DNA from: Achromobacter pulmonis | Lineage (GTDB): Bacteria > Pseudomonadota > Gammaproteobacteria > Burkholderiales > Burkholderiaceae_B | NCBI RefSeq assembly: GCF_002885955.2 | Contig: NZ_POQS01000004.1 | Location: 193,693 to 257,692 of the forward strand | DNA length: 64,000 nt | Reading direction: 5' to 3' | Shown here: positions 1-7,552 of the stretch, one piece after another | Layout of the letters: each line of letters begins with the position of its first letter | How positions within the stretch are numbered: the first letter of the stretch is position 1 | The notes under the pieces: model-generated | The model's input: the letters and a program-made list of their open reading frames with translations, nothing else | Database searches by the model: none | Told to the model about the DNA's origin: nothing | Program-made: the position numbers and the translations under genes

Positions 1-679
1 CGTAGACCACGCCTTCGATGTCGGTGACCCAGACGTTCTCCAGCGGCAGCCCCAGGTCCACCATCAGGTCCAGGCAGGCCAGCGCGGCCGCGCCGGCGCC
101 CGAGGTCACCACCTTGACCTGCTTGATGTCCTTGCCCACCACCTTCAGGCCGTTGATGAAGGCCGCCGACACGGTAATGGCGGTGCCGTGCTGGTCGTCA
201 TGGAAAACCGGGATCTTCATGCGGTCGCGCAGCTTGCGCTCGACGATGAAGCATTCCGGGGCCTTGATGTCTTCGAGGTTGATGCCGCCGAAAGTGGCTT
301 CCAGGCCGGCGATGATCTCGACCAGCTTGTCCGGGTCGGTCTCGTTGATCTCGATGTCGAACACGTCCAGGCCGGCGAACTTCTTGAACAGCACCGCCTT
401 GCCTTCCATCACCGGCTTGGACGCCAGCGCGCCGATATTGCCCAGCCCCAGCACCGCGGTGCCGTTGGTGATCACGCCCACCAGGTTGCCGCGCGCCGTG
501 TAGCGGAACACGTTGGCCGGGTCGGCCACGATTTCCTCGCAGGCCGCCGCCACGCCGGGCGAGTATGCCAGCGCCAGGTCGCGCTGGTTGGTGAGCTGCT
601 TGGTCGGCATGACCGCGACTTTGCCGGGGCGTCCGTGCTCGTGGTATTCAAGGGCGGCTTTGCGGAGATTGGCATCCAT
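1..679 (-). CDS. maeB: NADP-dependent malic enzyme, N-terminal part (runs off the window)
   Basis: Oxidative decarboxylation of malate to pyruvate with NADP. Reading the minus strand from ATG at 679 gives [20 protein letters not shown] and about 226 codons before the window edge. Visible family features are the YSPGVA segment with the likely catalytic Tyr39, [10 protein letters not shown] with Lys94, the metal-binding FHDDQHGTA segment at 160-168 and the start of the Rossmann fold (GAGAAALA, 194-201). A TAG lies just upstream in frame, so this ATG is the start. Whether the protein has the C-terminal phosphotransacetylase-like domain common in proteobacterial MaeB cannot be seen here. The 131 bp to the next gene hold nothing I recognise. 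Confidence 0.93.
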   Translation of the reverse strand, partial: MDANLRKAALEYHEHGRPGKVAVMPTKQLTNQRDLALAYSPGVAAACEEIVADPANVFRYTARGNLVGVITNGTAVLGLGNIGALASKPVMEGKAVLFKKFAGLDVFDIEINETDPDKLVEIIAGLEATFGGINLEDIKAPECFIVERKLRDRMKIPVFHDDQHGTAITVSAAFINGLKVVGKDIKQVKVVTSGAGAAALACLDLMVDLGLPLENVWVTDIEGVVY

Positions 680-810
680 AGGGGCGGGCTACTTGCTAGA
701 GTGTGAGACACGGAAAGGGGGGAATTCTATTCCGATGGCGCCGGCCGCGATACCTCCGCGCCCCTTGCCAGGCTTGCGTTTCCATCTTAACGCGAGCTTA
801 CAAATTGTCG

Positions 811-1695
811 CTATTGCGGCGCCGACAACAAGGGGAAACGGCCGTCCGGATCGAACAGCGCCTTCACCCGCGAATCCAGCCGGGTCGTGGCCAGCCCGGG
901 CGGCTCGGCCGGCGGCGGCAACTGCGGCGCCGGCGGCGCGTCGGCCAGCGTGACGCCAGACACCCACGCCAGCGTGCCGCCGTGGCCCAGCAGCAGCTGC
1001 CCCAGGTTGACGGTGGCCGGCGCCTCGGGCTTGAGCGCGTCCAGGCGGTAGCGTCCCAGCCAGCGTTCGCCGTCGCGCGTGGCGAAGGCGTCCCCGCCCG
1101 AGGCCAGCTGGAACAGCGACGGCACCAGGCGCTGCACGGTGGCGGAACGCAGCGGCTGCACGTCGGCCTCGCCGAAGGCCCCCAGCGTTTCCTCCACCCC
1201 ATCGGCCAGCATCACGTCCACCGCCAGCACGCCCGAACCGGCGCAGCGCCCGGCCTCCCAGCGCGCCGGCGCGGCCAGCCAGGCGGCCAGCGTCAACTCG
1301 CCCGGCAGCCCGGCGAACTGGCGCAGCCCGGCGCGCGCCAGCGCGGCCAGCGGCACCCCGGGCCGGGCATGCCAGCGCGCGGGCTCGCCGGGCAGGCGCA
1401 GCAATTCCGTCAGGGCCGACGGGTCCACCCGCAGCAACGGCCCGTAATGGGTTTCGAACGGGCCTTCGGCCCCTTCAAGCGCCAGCGTGATGCGGTACTC
1501 GGCGCACAGGGCGCGGGCGTGCGCCACGTCGGCCTCGCGCGCCGGGATCAAAACGGCCCGGGGGCCGGCCTCGCCGCTCTCGCCCAGGTCGCGCACGGCG
1601 CCCTGGCACAGCAGCCCCAGGCGCTGCAGGAATGCCGCCCAGGGGCTCTGGGCCGGACGTCGGCCCAGGAGGAAAGCGCGGCGCGATGGCTGCAT
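811..1695 (-). CDS. GlcE-like FAD-binding protein
   Basis: Predicted 294-residue protein resembling the FAD subunit GlcE of glycolate oxidase. The best family signal is the C-terminal LDSRVKALFDPDGRF, typical of the last helix of GlcE and related FAD-linked oxidases. It is shorter than usual GlcE (about 350) and I do not see a clear glycine-rich FAD motif in the N-terminal half, so it may be divergent. I chose ATG at 1695 because the upstream extension only mirrors the divergent aminotransferase. The N-terminus (SRRAFLLGRR) has a twin arginine but no convincing hydrophobic stretch after it. No glcD or glcF is adjacent. Substrate unknown. Confidence 0.6.
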   Translation of the reverse strand: MQPSRRAFLLGRRPAQSPWAAFLQRLGLLCQGAVRDLGESGEAGPRAVLIPAREADVAHARALCAEYRITLALEGAEGPFETHYGPLLRVDPSALTELLRLPGEPARWHARPGVPLAALARAGLRQFAGLPGELTLAAWLAAPARWEAGRCAGSGVLAVDVMLADGVEETLGAFGEADVQPLRSATVQRLVPSLFQLASGGDAFATRDGERWLGRYRLDALKPEAPATVNLGQLLLGHGGTLAWVSGVTLADAPPAPQLPPPAEPPGLATTRLDSRVKALFDPDGRFPLLSAPQ

Positions 1696-1738
1696 GACTA
1701 CAATTCCTTTTTTGCTACGAAACGCCTTCGAGAATCCC

Positions 1739-2899
1739 ATGCCCCGCCTTGCCGCCCGCACCCACGATTTCCTGACCTTCCAGGTAATGGAGCTTTTCAA
1801 GCAGGCGCAAGCGCTGCAGGCGGCCGGCAAGGACATTATCAGCCTGGGCATCGGCGAACCGGACTTTACCGCGCCGCCCCAGGTCGTGGAAGCGCTGGAA
1901 CGCGCGGCCCGCGCCGGGCTCAGCGGCTACAGTCCCTCGGCCGGCCTGACCCCGCTGCGCGAAGCCATCGCCCGGTTCTACCACGAACAGTTCGGCGCCA
2001 GCATCGATCCGTCGCGCGTCATCGTCACCGCGGGCGCCTCGGGCGCGCTGACGCTGGCCTGCGCGGCCCTGGTCAACGGCGGCGGCGAAGTGCTGATGCC
2101 CGACCCCTCCTACCCCGCCAACAGCAATTTCGTGCTGGCCGCCGGCGGCGTGCCGCGGCTGATTCCCAGCACGGCGCAGAAGCGTTTCCAGCTGTCGGCC
2201 CAGGACGTGGCCGATAACTGGACGCCGGCCACCCAGGGCGTGCTGATCGCTTCGCCCAGCAACCCCACCGGCACCTCCATCGCCCACGGCGAACTGGCCG
2301 AGCTGCTGGCGCAGGTCCGCGCGCGCGACGGCTTCGCCATCGTCGACGAGATCTACCTGGGCCTGTCCTACGAGGGCCAGCCGCGTTCGGCGCTGACGCT
2401 GGACGACGACGTCATCGTCATCAACAGCTTCTCGAAGTATTTCCACATGACCGGCTGGCGCCTGGGCTGGATGATCGTGCCGCAGGACATGGTGGCGCCG
2501 GTGGAGAAGATCGCCGCCAGCCTGGCGATCTGCGCGCCCACGCTGGCCCAGCATGCCGCGCTGGCCTGCTTCACGCCGGGCGCGATGAAAACCTTCGAGC
2601 ACCGCCGCGAGGCGTTCAGGCAGCGCCGCGACTACCTATTGCCGGAATTCGAGCGCCTGGGCATCCAGGTGCCGGTCAAGCCGGACGGCGCCTTCTATAT
2701 TTATGCCGACATCTCCAACCTGGGCATGGACAGCGCCGCGTTCTCGCAGCGCCTGCTGCTGGAGGCCGGCGTGGCCGCCGTGCCCGGGCTGGACTTCGGC
2801 CCGGCCCACGGCGGACACACCATGCGCTTTTCCTATGCCACGGGACTGGACCGCCTGGAAGAGGCGGTGGCCCGGATGGGGCGGTTGCTGCAGGGGTGA
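1739..2899 (+). CDS. Class I pyridoxal-phosphate aminotransferase
   Basis: 386-residue fold-type I aminotransferase, cytosolic. Visible motifs: GIGEPDF at 37-43, SPSNPTG at 172-178 with Asn175, DEIY at 203-206 (Asp203 pairs with the PLP ring nitrogen, Tyr206 with its oxygen), SFSKYFHMTGWRLGW with the Schiff-base Lys233, and a C-terminal MRFSYATG with the substrate-carboxylate arginine. Start ATG at 1739 gives MPRLAARTHDFLTF; an upstream open extension is antisense to the divergent gene and was dropped. The two genes are separated by only 43 bp. Substrate range (aspartate, alanine or aromatic) cannot be fixed from sequence alone. Confidence 0.88.
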   Translation: MPRLAARTHDFLTFQVMELFKQAQALQAAGKDIISLGIGEPDFTAPPQVVEALERAARAGLSGYSPSAGLTPLREAIARFYHEQFGASIDPSRVIVTAGASGALTLACAALVNGGGEVLMPDPSYPANSNFVLAAGGVPRLIPSTAQKRFQLSAQDVADNWTPATQGVLIASPSNPTGTSIAHGELAELLAQVRARDGFAIVDEIYLGLSYEGQPRSALTLDDDVIVINSFSKYFHMTGWRLGWMIVPQDMVAPVEKIAASLAICAPTLAQHAALACFTPGAMKTFEHRREAFRQRRDYLLPEFERLGIQVPVKPDGAFYIYADISNLGMDSAAFSQRLLLEAGVAAVPGLDFGPAHGGHTMRFSYATGLDRLEEAVARMGRLLQG

Positions 2900-2950
2900 G
2901 GGGCGGTTGCGGCTGGGGTCGGTCGAATGCCTCGCGCCGCGCCCGTCACC

Positions 2951-3032
2951 GTAGGATGGGTGCAGCGCGTCGCCATCATCACAAGAACGCGACTGTCGAG
3001 CGCGCGTAACCCATCGGGCGGCGCCAGCCGCC
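2951..3032. repeat. Dispersed inverted-repeat element, copy A
   Basis: Outer ends read GTAGGATGGGTGCAGCGCG and GCGCGCGTAACCCATC, followed by GGCGGCGCCAGCCGCC, itself a small hairpin. The same ends occur in copies C and D near 54 kb, and a related form (copy B) lies near 17 kb. This copy lies in the 145-bp gap between the 3' ends of the aminotransferase and lytic transglycosylase genes. Elements beginning GTAGGATGGGT are a widespread small intergenic repeat type in proteobacteria. Confidence 0.75.
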
Positions 3033-3044
3033 ATTTTGAGGCGT

Positions 3045-3863
3045 TCAGTCGCGCGCCAGCGCGATGCCCGAGGCCAGCGCCAGGCGGCGCCGTTCGGCCT
3101 GCACCTTGGCGCCGTAGCCGTTGTCGTCGGGCCCCGTGGCGCCCACGTAACAGGCCAGGCCGCCGTCCACCGATCCGCGGCGGTTGATGCAATCGCGCAG
3201 AATCGTGGTGCCCACGCCGATGTTGGCGGCCGGGTCCAGCGGGTTCTTGCCGACGGCGTCGAACTTGTCCTGGTGCACGCTGGTCATCACCTGCATCAGG
3301 CCCTGGGCGCCCACGTGGCTTTCGGCCAGCGGGTTGTAGCGGGACTCGATGGCGATCACGGCCAGCACCAGCAGCGGATCCAGCTTCTTTTCGCGGCTGA
3401 CCTTGTATACCGTGTTCAGCAGCGGGCCGGTCGCGTCATACGCGACCTTGTACTTGCGCGAGATATAGTTGCGCAAGGCTTCGGCCTGCGGGCCGCTCGC
3501 GATGCTGGCAACCGGCTTCACCGGCGGCGGAGCGACGCGCGCCGGCCCCAGCATGCCGGTGGCGTTGCTGGCGGGCGCGTCGGGGATGGCCATGGCGATG
3601 GCCGACGACATGTCCGTGCCGAGTTCGGAACCCGTATCGAGATCGGTGCCGGCTTGCATGGACGTGGGCGCTAGGGCGGTCAACAAGGCTTTGTGCACCT
3701 GCAATGCCTGGTCGCGCAATCCAGGCAGGGCGAATCCCATGCTTACCGTCACGATCACCGCGATGCCCAGGTAGACGGAGCAGATGCGCAGCGATTCGGC
3801 AAGATATTGGTGCACTCCTTGGGCCATGCTCCTGAAGAGCGAGGCCACTGACGCATCGGGCAT
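3045..3863 (-). CDS. Membrane-anchored lytic transglycosylase (SLT domain)
   Basis: 272-residue peptidoglycan lytic transglycosylase of the Slt70 catalytic-domain type. One transmembrane segment at about residues 28-47 would anchor it in the inner membrane, with a linker to about 120 and the SLT domain from about 125. [15 protein letters not shown] contains the catalytic Glu173, followed by GAQGLMQVM, the usual SLT signature. Role: cleavage of the MurNAc-GlcNAc bond with 1,6-anhydro product during wall turnover. The start has an excellent ribosome site (AGGAGG six bases upstream of ATG). Transcribed divergently from ubiD across a short gap. Confidence 0.88.
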   Translation of the reverse strand: MPDASVASLFRSMAQGVHQYLAESLRICSVYLGIAVIVTVSMGFALPGLRDQALQVHKALLTALAPTSMQAGTDLDTGSELGTDMSSAIAMAIPDAPASNATGMLGPARVAPPPVKPVASIASGPQAEALRNYISRKYKVAYDATGPLLNTVYKVSREKKLDPLLVLAVIAIESRYNPLAESHVGAQGLMQVMTSVHQDKFDAVGKNPLDPAANIGVGTTILRDCINRRGSVDGGLACYVGATGPDDNGYGAKVQAERRRLALASGIALARD

Positions 3864-3944
3864 ATAACCTCCTGCGTAAAAAAGAGGGAGTCAATGTTAA
3901 CCTCTCTTTCTCTCCAAAATGTAACCAAATCGCCGGGATCTGTA

Positions 3945-5489
3945 GTGAAATACCGCGACCTTAGAGACTTCCTCGCTCAACTCGAACGCATGGGCGAGCT
4001 CAAACGCATCGCCCCGCCGGTGTCCACCCGGCTGGAAATGACCGAGATTTCCGACCGCGTGCTGCGGGCCGAAGGCCCCGCCCTGCTGTTCGAAAACGCC
4101 ATGCACGACGGCCGTCCGGCGCAGATGCCGGTGCTGACCAACCTGTTCGGCACGCCGGCCCGCGTGGCCCGCGGCATGGGCGCCGACGACGTCAGCGCGC
4201 TGCGCGACATCGGCGAGCTGCTGGCATCGCTGCGCGAGCCCGAAGCGCCCCGCGGCCTGCGCGACGCGCTGGCCAAGGTGTCGATGCTGAAATCGGCGCT
4301 ATGGGACATGAGCCCCAAGAACGTCAAGAGCCCCGCCTGCCAGGAGATCGTCTGGGAAGGCAAGGACGTGGACCTGACCCGCCTGCCGATCCAGACCTGC
4401 TGGCCGGGCGACGTGGCGCCGCTGCTGACCTGGGGCCTGGTGATCACGCGCGGCCCGAACGCGCGCCGCCAGAACCTGGGCATCTACCGCCAACAGCTGC
4501 TCGGCCCCAACAAGCTGATCATGCGCTGGCTGTCGCATCGCGGCGGCGCGCTGGATTTCCGCGACCACGCCCTGGCCCATCCCGGCACGCCCTTCCCGGT
4601 CGCCGTCGCCCTGGGCGCGGACCCCGCCACCACGCTGGGCGCGGTCACGCCGGTGCCGGACAGCCTGTCCGAATACCAGTTCGCCGGCCTGCTGCGCGGC
4701 TCGCGCACCGAAACGGCGCAGGCGCTGGGCAGCAACCTGTCGGTGCCGGCCTGGGCCGAGATCGTGCTGGAAGGCCACCTGCTGCCCTCGTCGGACCCGC
4801 GCGCCGTCGCGCCCCGGGTGCCCGAGGGCGTCAATCCGCCGGCCAACACCGACTACGAGATGGCGCTGGAAGGCCCCTACGGCGACCACACCGGCTACTA
4901 CAACGAGCAGGACTGGTTCCCCGTCTTCACGGTGGAGCGGATCACGATGCGGCGCAATCCCATCTATCACTCCACCTATACCGGCAAGCCGCCGGACGAG
5001 CCCGCCGTGCTGGGCGTGGCGCTCAACGAGGTGTTCGTGCCGCTGCTGCGCCGCCAGCTGCCGGAGATCGTGGACTTCTACCTGCCGCCCGAGGGCTGCA
5101 GCTACCGCCTGGCGGTGGTGTCCATCCGCAAGCAGTATGCCGGCCACGCCAAGCGCGTGATGTTCGGCCTGTGGAGCATTCTGCGGCAGTTCATGTACAC
5201 CAAGTTCATCGTCGTGGTGGACGAGGACATCAACCCGCGCGACTGGAAGGAAGTGGTGTGGGCGATGACCACGCGCATGGACCCGGTGCGCGACACCCTG
5301 CTGGTGGAGAACACGCCCATCGACTATCTGGATTTCGCCTCGCCGGTGTCCGGCCTGGGCGGCAAGATGGGCATGGACGCCACCAATAAATGGCCGGGCG
5401 AAACCCAGCGCGAATGGGGCACGCCCATCACGATGGACGCCGACGTCAAGCAGCGCGTGGATGCGCTGTGGGGCCAGCTCGGCCTGTAG
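3945..5489 (+). CDS. ubiD: 4-hydroxy-3-polyprenylbenzoate decarboxylase UbiD
   Basis: prFMN-dependent decarboxylase of ubiquinone synthesis, 514 residues from this start. Family features include KYRDLRDFL at the N-terminus, the NLGIYRQQ segment and the conserved [28 protein letters not shown] region. Two starts compete: GTG at 3945, which gives the standard UbiD N-terminus, and ATG at 3894, which adds 17 residues not typical of the family but has a strong GAGGGAG ribosome site. I prefer 3945 on family length. The UbiX partner that makes prFMN is not in the window. Confidence 0.9.
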   Translation: MKYRDLRDFLAQLERMGELKRIAPPVSTRLEMTEISDRVLRAEGPALLFENAMHDGRPAQMPVLTNLFGTPARVARGMGADDVSALRDIGELLASLREPEAPRGLRDALAKVSMLKSALWDMSPKNVKSPACQEIVWEGKDVDLTRLPIQTCWPGDVAPLLTWGLVITRGPNARRQNLGIYRQQLLGPNKLIMRWLSHRGGALDFRDHALAHPGTPFPVAVALGADPATTLGAVTPVPDSLSEYQFAGLLRGSRTETAQALGSNLSVPAWAEIVLEGHLLPSSDPRAVAPRVPEGVNPPANTDYEMALEGPYGDHTGYYNEQDWFPVFTVERITMRRNPIYHSTYTGKPPDEPAVLGVALNEVFVPLLRRQLPEIVDFYLPPEGCSYRLAVVSIRKQYAGHAKRVMFGLWSILRQFMYTKFIVVVDEDINPRDWKEVVWAMTTRMDPVRDTLLVENTPIDYLDFASPVSGLGGKMGMDATNKWPGETQREWGTPITMDADVKQRVDALWGQLGL

Positions 5490-5504
5490 GCCGGGCCGCC
5501 CGGC
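5490..5504. terminator. Hairpin between convergent ubiD and yqjK-like genes
   Basis: GCCGGG, a 3-base loop, then CCCGGC exactly fills the gap between the two stop codons. There is no T tract on either side, so it is only a possible bidirectional terminator. Confidence 0.35.
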
Positions 5505-5873
5505 TCAGCGCGGTTCGCCGTCGCGCCCGCCGTCCTGGCGGGCGCCCCGCCAGGCCTTGAACAGCTGCCAGCCGACGAACGCGCCGCCGGCGATCTTCAA
5601 GAGCCTGGAACGCTTGCCCCCGCGCATGACCATGGCCGAGAGCGAGGAACTGACGAGAGGATAGCGGCGCGCCAGGCTGATCGCCTGCAGCGCCCAGCGC
5701 GATGCGCTGCTGGAGGCCAGGCTGGGCAGCAGGCCGCGCAGAAGCGCGGACGGCTCCAGCCTGCGGCCCGCGGACGCGATGCTTTGCGCCAGCGATTCGC
5801 GCTCGATCGCGGCGCGGGCGCGCAGCAGTTCGATGCGCACGGCGCGGTCGACGGAAGGAGATCTTTTCGCCAT
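5505..5873 (-). CDS. YqjK-like basic protein
   Basis: 122-residue basic protein, last gene of a three-gene minus-strand operon whose first two members are YqjD- and YqjE-like. By position and character (short, Arg/Lys-rich, weakly hydrophobic segment around KIAGGAFVGWQLFKAW near the C-terminus) it matches the place of E. coli yqjK, but sequence similarity at this length is weak. It starts 3 bp after the stop of the preceding gene, so translation is probably coupled. Function unknown; no catalytic motif seen. Confidence 0.65.
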   Translation of the reverse strand: MAKRSPSVDRAVRIELLRARAAIERESLAQSIASAGRRLEPSALLRGLLPSLASSSASRWALQAISLARRYPLVSSSLSAMVMRGGKRSRLLKIAGGAFVGWQLFKAWRGARQDGGRDGEPR

Positions 5874-5876
5874 CGC

Positions 5877-6296
5877 TCAGGCCTCCTCGCGGCGGGGCGC
5901 CTGCGGCGCTTCGTCTTCGTCCTGCGCGTCGCGGATGCGGTCGAGCAGCTCCGCGTCGCGCCCCAGCTCTTCGAGCGTGGCGGAGAACGGCGGCGCGCCG
6001 TAGACCAGCCCGTGCCGGACCATCAGCAGCAGCACCACGCCGACGATGCCGTAGAAGGCCGCCAGCAGGCCCAGGGCCAGATAACGGTCTTCGGTGGGCC
6101 AGAAGGCCACCGCCACCGTGACGGTAAAGACCAGCACCGCCAGCGTCAGGAAGAGCAAGGCAGCAAACGCCATGCCCAGCAGCTTGAGCAAGCGCGCCTT
6201 TTCGTCCGAGGCCTCCAGGGCCAGGAGTTCCAGGCGCGTGCGCAGCAGCCCGACCAGGCTGGACGCGACGCCAAATACAGATTTACGCAGACCCAT
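5877..6296 (-). CDS. yqjE: YqjE-like phage-holin-family membrane protein
   Basis: 139-residue protein with two strongly hydrophobic segments (about residues 40-65, AFAALLFLTLAVLVFTVTVAVAF, and 75-95, LGLLAAFYGIVGVVLLLMV) and an acidic C-terminal tail. This pattern is the PF07332 family (YqjE, holin superfamily III by name only). It lies between a YqjD-like and a YqjK-like gene, the same order as in E. coli. Known role is limited to an association with stationary-phase membrane physiology. Confidence 0.75.
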   Translation of the reverse strand: MGLRKSVFGVASSLVGLLRTRLELLALEASDEKARLLKLLGMAFAALLFLTLAVLVFTVTVAVAFWPTEDRYLALGLLAAFYGIVGVVLLLMVRHGLVYGAPPFSATLEELGRDAELLDRIRDAQDEDEAPQAPRREEA

Positions 6297-6355
6297 GGCG
6301 TGATGGACGCCGGGCGGCAGACGGCTGGCGTCGCCCGCCCGGATGCCCGGCCCCG

Positions 6356-6673
6356 TCAGCGGCGGCTGATCAGCAAGCCGAGCAGCAGGCCGGTCACGCC
6401 TGCGATGCCGATGGCTTGCCAGGGATTGTCATGCACGTAGTCGTCGGTCGCGCGGGCAGCCTTGCGGCCCCGTTCGAGCACGGCGTCCTGGGCCTCGTAC
6501 AGGGCCTCGCGCGTGCGCTTGAGCGAAGTCAGCGCGCGGTCGCGCAGTTCGTTGGCCTTGTCGCCCGTGCTGCTGGCGGCTTCGCGCAGCAGGCTTTCGG
6601 CGTCGTTGAGGCTGGACTTGACACTGTCGATGAGTTTTTCTTTTGCGACGTCTTCGGATTTTCTCGTGGCCAT
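6356..6673 (-). CDS. yqjD: YqjD/ElaB-type DUF883 membrane-anchored protein
   Basis: 105-residue DUF883 protein. A long charged helical region (about 10-75) with heptad-like spacing is followed by DDYVHDNPWQAIGIAGVTG, the family hallmark, and a C-terminal transmembrane segment ending LISRR. E. coli relatives bind ribosomes and tether them to the inner membrane in stationary phase. I chose ATG at 6673 because AGGAG lies 9 bases upstream; an in-frame ATG at 6700 has no ribosome site. First gene of the yqjDE(K) operon. Confidence 0.82.
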   Translation of the reverse strand: MATRKSEDVAKEKLIDSVKSSLNDAESLLREAASSTGDKANELRDRALTSLKRTREALYEAQDAVLERGRKAARATDDYVHDNPWQAIGIAGVTGLLLGLLISRR

Positions 6674-6757
6674 TTTCTTGAGCTCCTGTTGTGTGTCCAT
6701 GACGCAAACATAATACCAGCCGCCATCGCCGCGGCGCGGCGCGCTTGCTACGGTGTG

Positions 6758-7489
6758 CTACTTGATCTGCGTAATCTCAACGGCCGACTTCACGCCGCCC
6801 TGGTCGATGTCCTGTTTCATTACCAGATTGACGGCCGGGCAGTACCAGTCCGTCACGGTGGTGTTCATGCCGGGAATGGGCAGGGTGAGGCCCTGGAAGG
6901 TGGCCATGGTGGGGGTGGTGTCGCGGCTGTAGGTGATCGGATGGCAGGACTGCTTGCCCAGGGCGGTGTCCAGGGACGTCTTTTTGCCCACTGTTTTTTC
7001 GCCGATGCGCACCGTGGTGGCGGGCTGGCCGCCCACCGGCGCCTCCTTGCCGATCTTCAGGCGAAACGAGGAGCCGGGCAGCTTCTGGCCCTGGCTGAGC
7101 TGGCCGTCGTAGGCGAACAGGCCCAGCATGCGCAGGTCGAACTGGCCCTCGGACGGCCGCGGCGCTTCGCCGGCGGTGGCGTAGCGCACGAAGGTGGCCT
7201 GCCCGCTCTTGACGGTCATCAGGTAATCGAGCCTGGACTTGCCCGGCGGCAGGCCGGCGTAGCTGAACGTGGCCACGCCGCGCACCCGCGCGCGGCAGTT
7301 GTCGCCGTTGGTCTTGGAGACTTCGGCGAAATTGAGGTCGGCGCCCAGCGCCAGGTTGCCCGTGCCGGTCAGCTGCACCGCGCCGCCGTCGTGCATGAAC
7401 TGCGCGTCGCACACGCCGGCCTGCGCCGCCTGCGCCGCCGCCAGCGCGCCCGCCGCGAAAACAAAGGATGCCATTTTCCGCATCGTCAC
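6758..7489 (-). CDS. Secreted protein of unknown function
   Basis: About 243 residues with a clear signal peptide (MRKMASFVFAAGALAAAQAAQAG, cleavage near AQA-GV). The mature part is a soluble domain with four cysteines (starting GVCDAQF), so disulfides are plausible after export. I do not recognise the family. GTG at 7489 has GGAG with 6-base spacing; ATG codons at 7501 and 7483 are alternatives that do not alter the signal peptide. No operon partner: the yqjD start is nearby on the same strand but 57 bp or more away. Confidence 0.7.
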   Translation of the reverse strand: MTMRKMASFVFAAGALAAAQAAQAGVCDAQFMHDGGAVQLTGTGNLALGADLNFAEVSKTNGDNCRARVRGVATFSYAGLPPGKSRLDYLMTVKSGQATFVRYATAGEAPRPSEGQFDLRMLGLFAYDGQLSQGQKLPGSSFRLKIGKEAPVGGQPATTVRIGEKTVGKKTSLDTALGKQSCHPITYSRDTTPTMATFQGLTLPIPGMNTTVTDWYCPAVNLVMKQDIDQGGVKSAVEITQIK

Positions 7490-7552
7490 AAGCCACTCCA
7501 TGAATCCGTAAAAAACCGTCCGCCGGACCTGCGGCGTAGGGGTGGCTCGATA

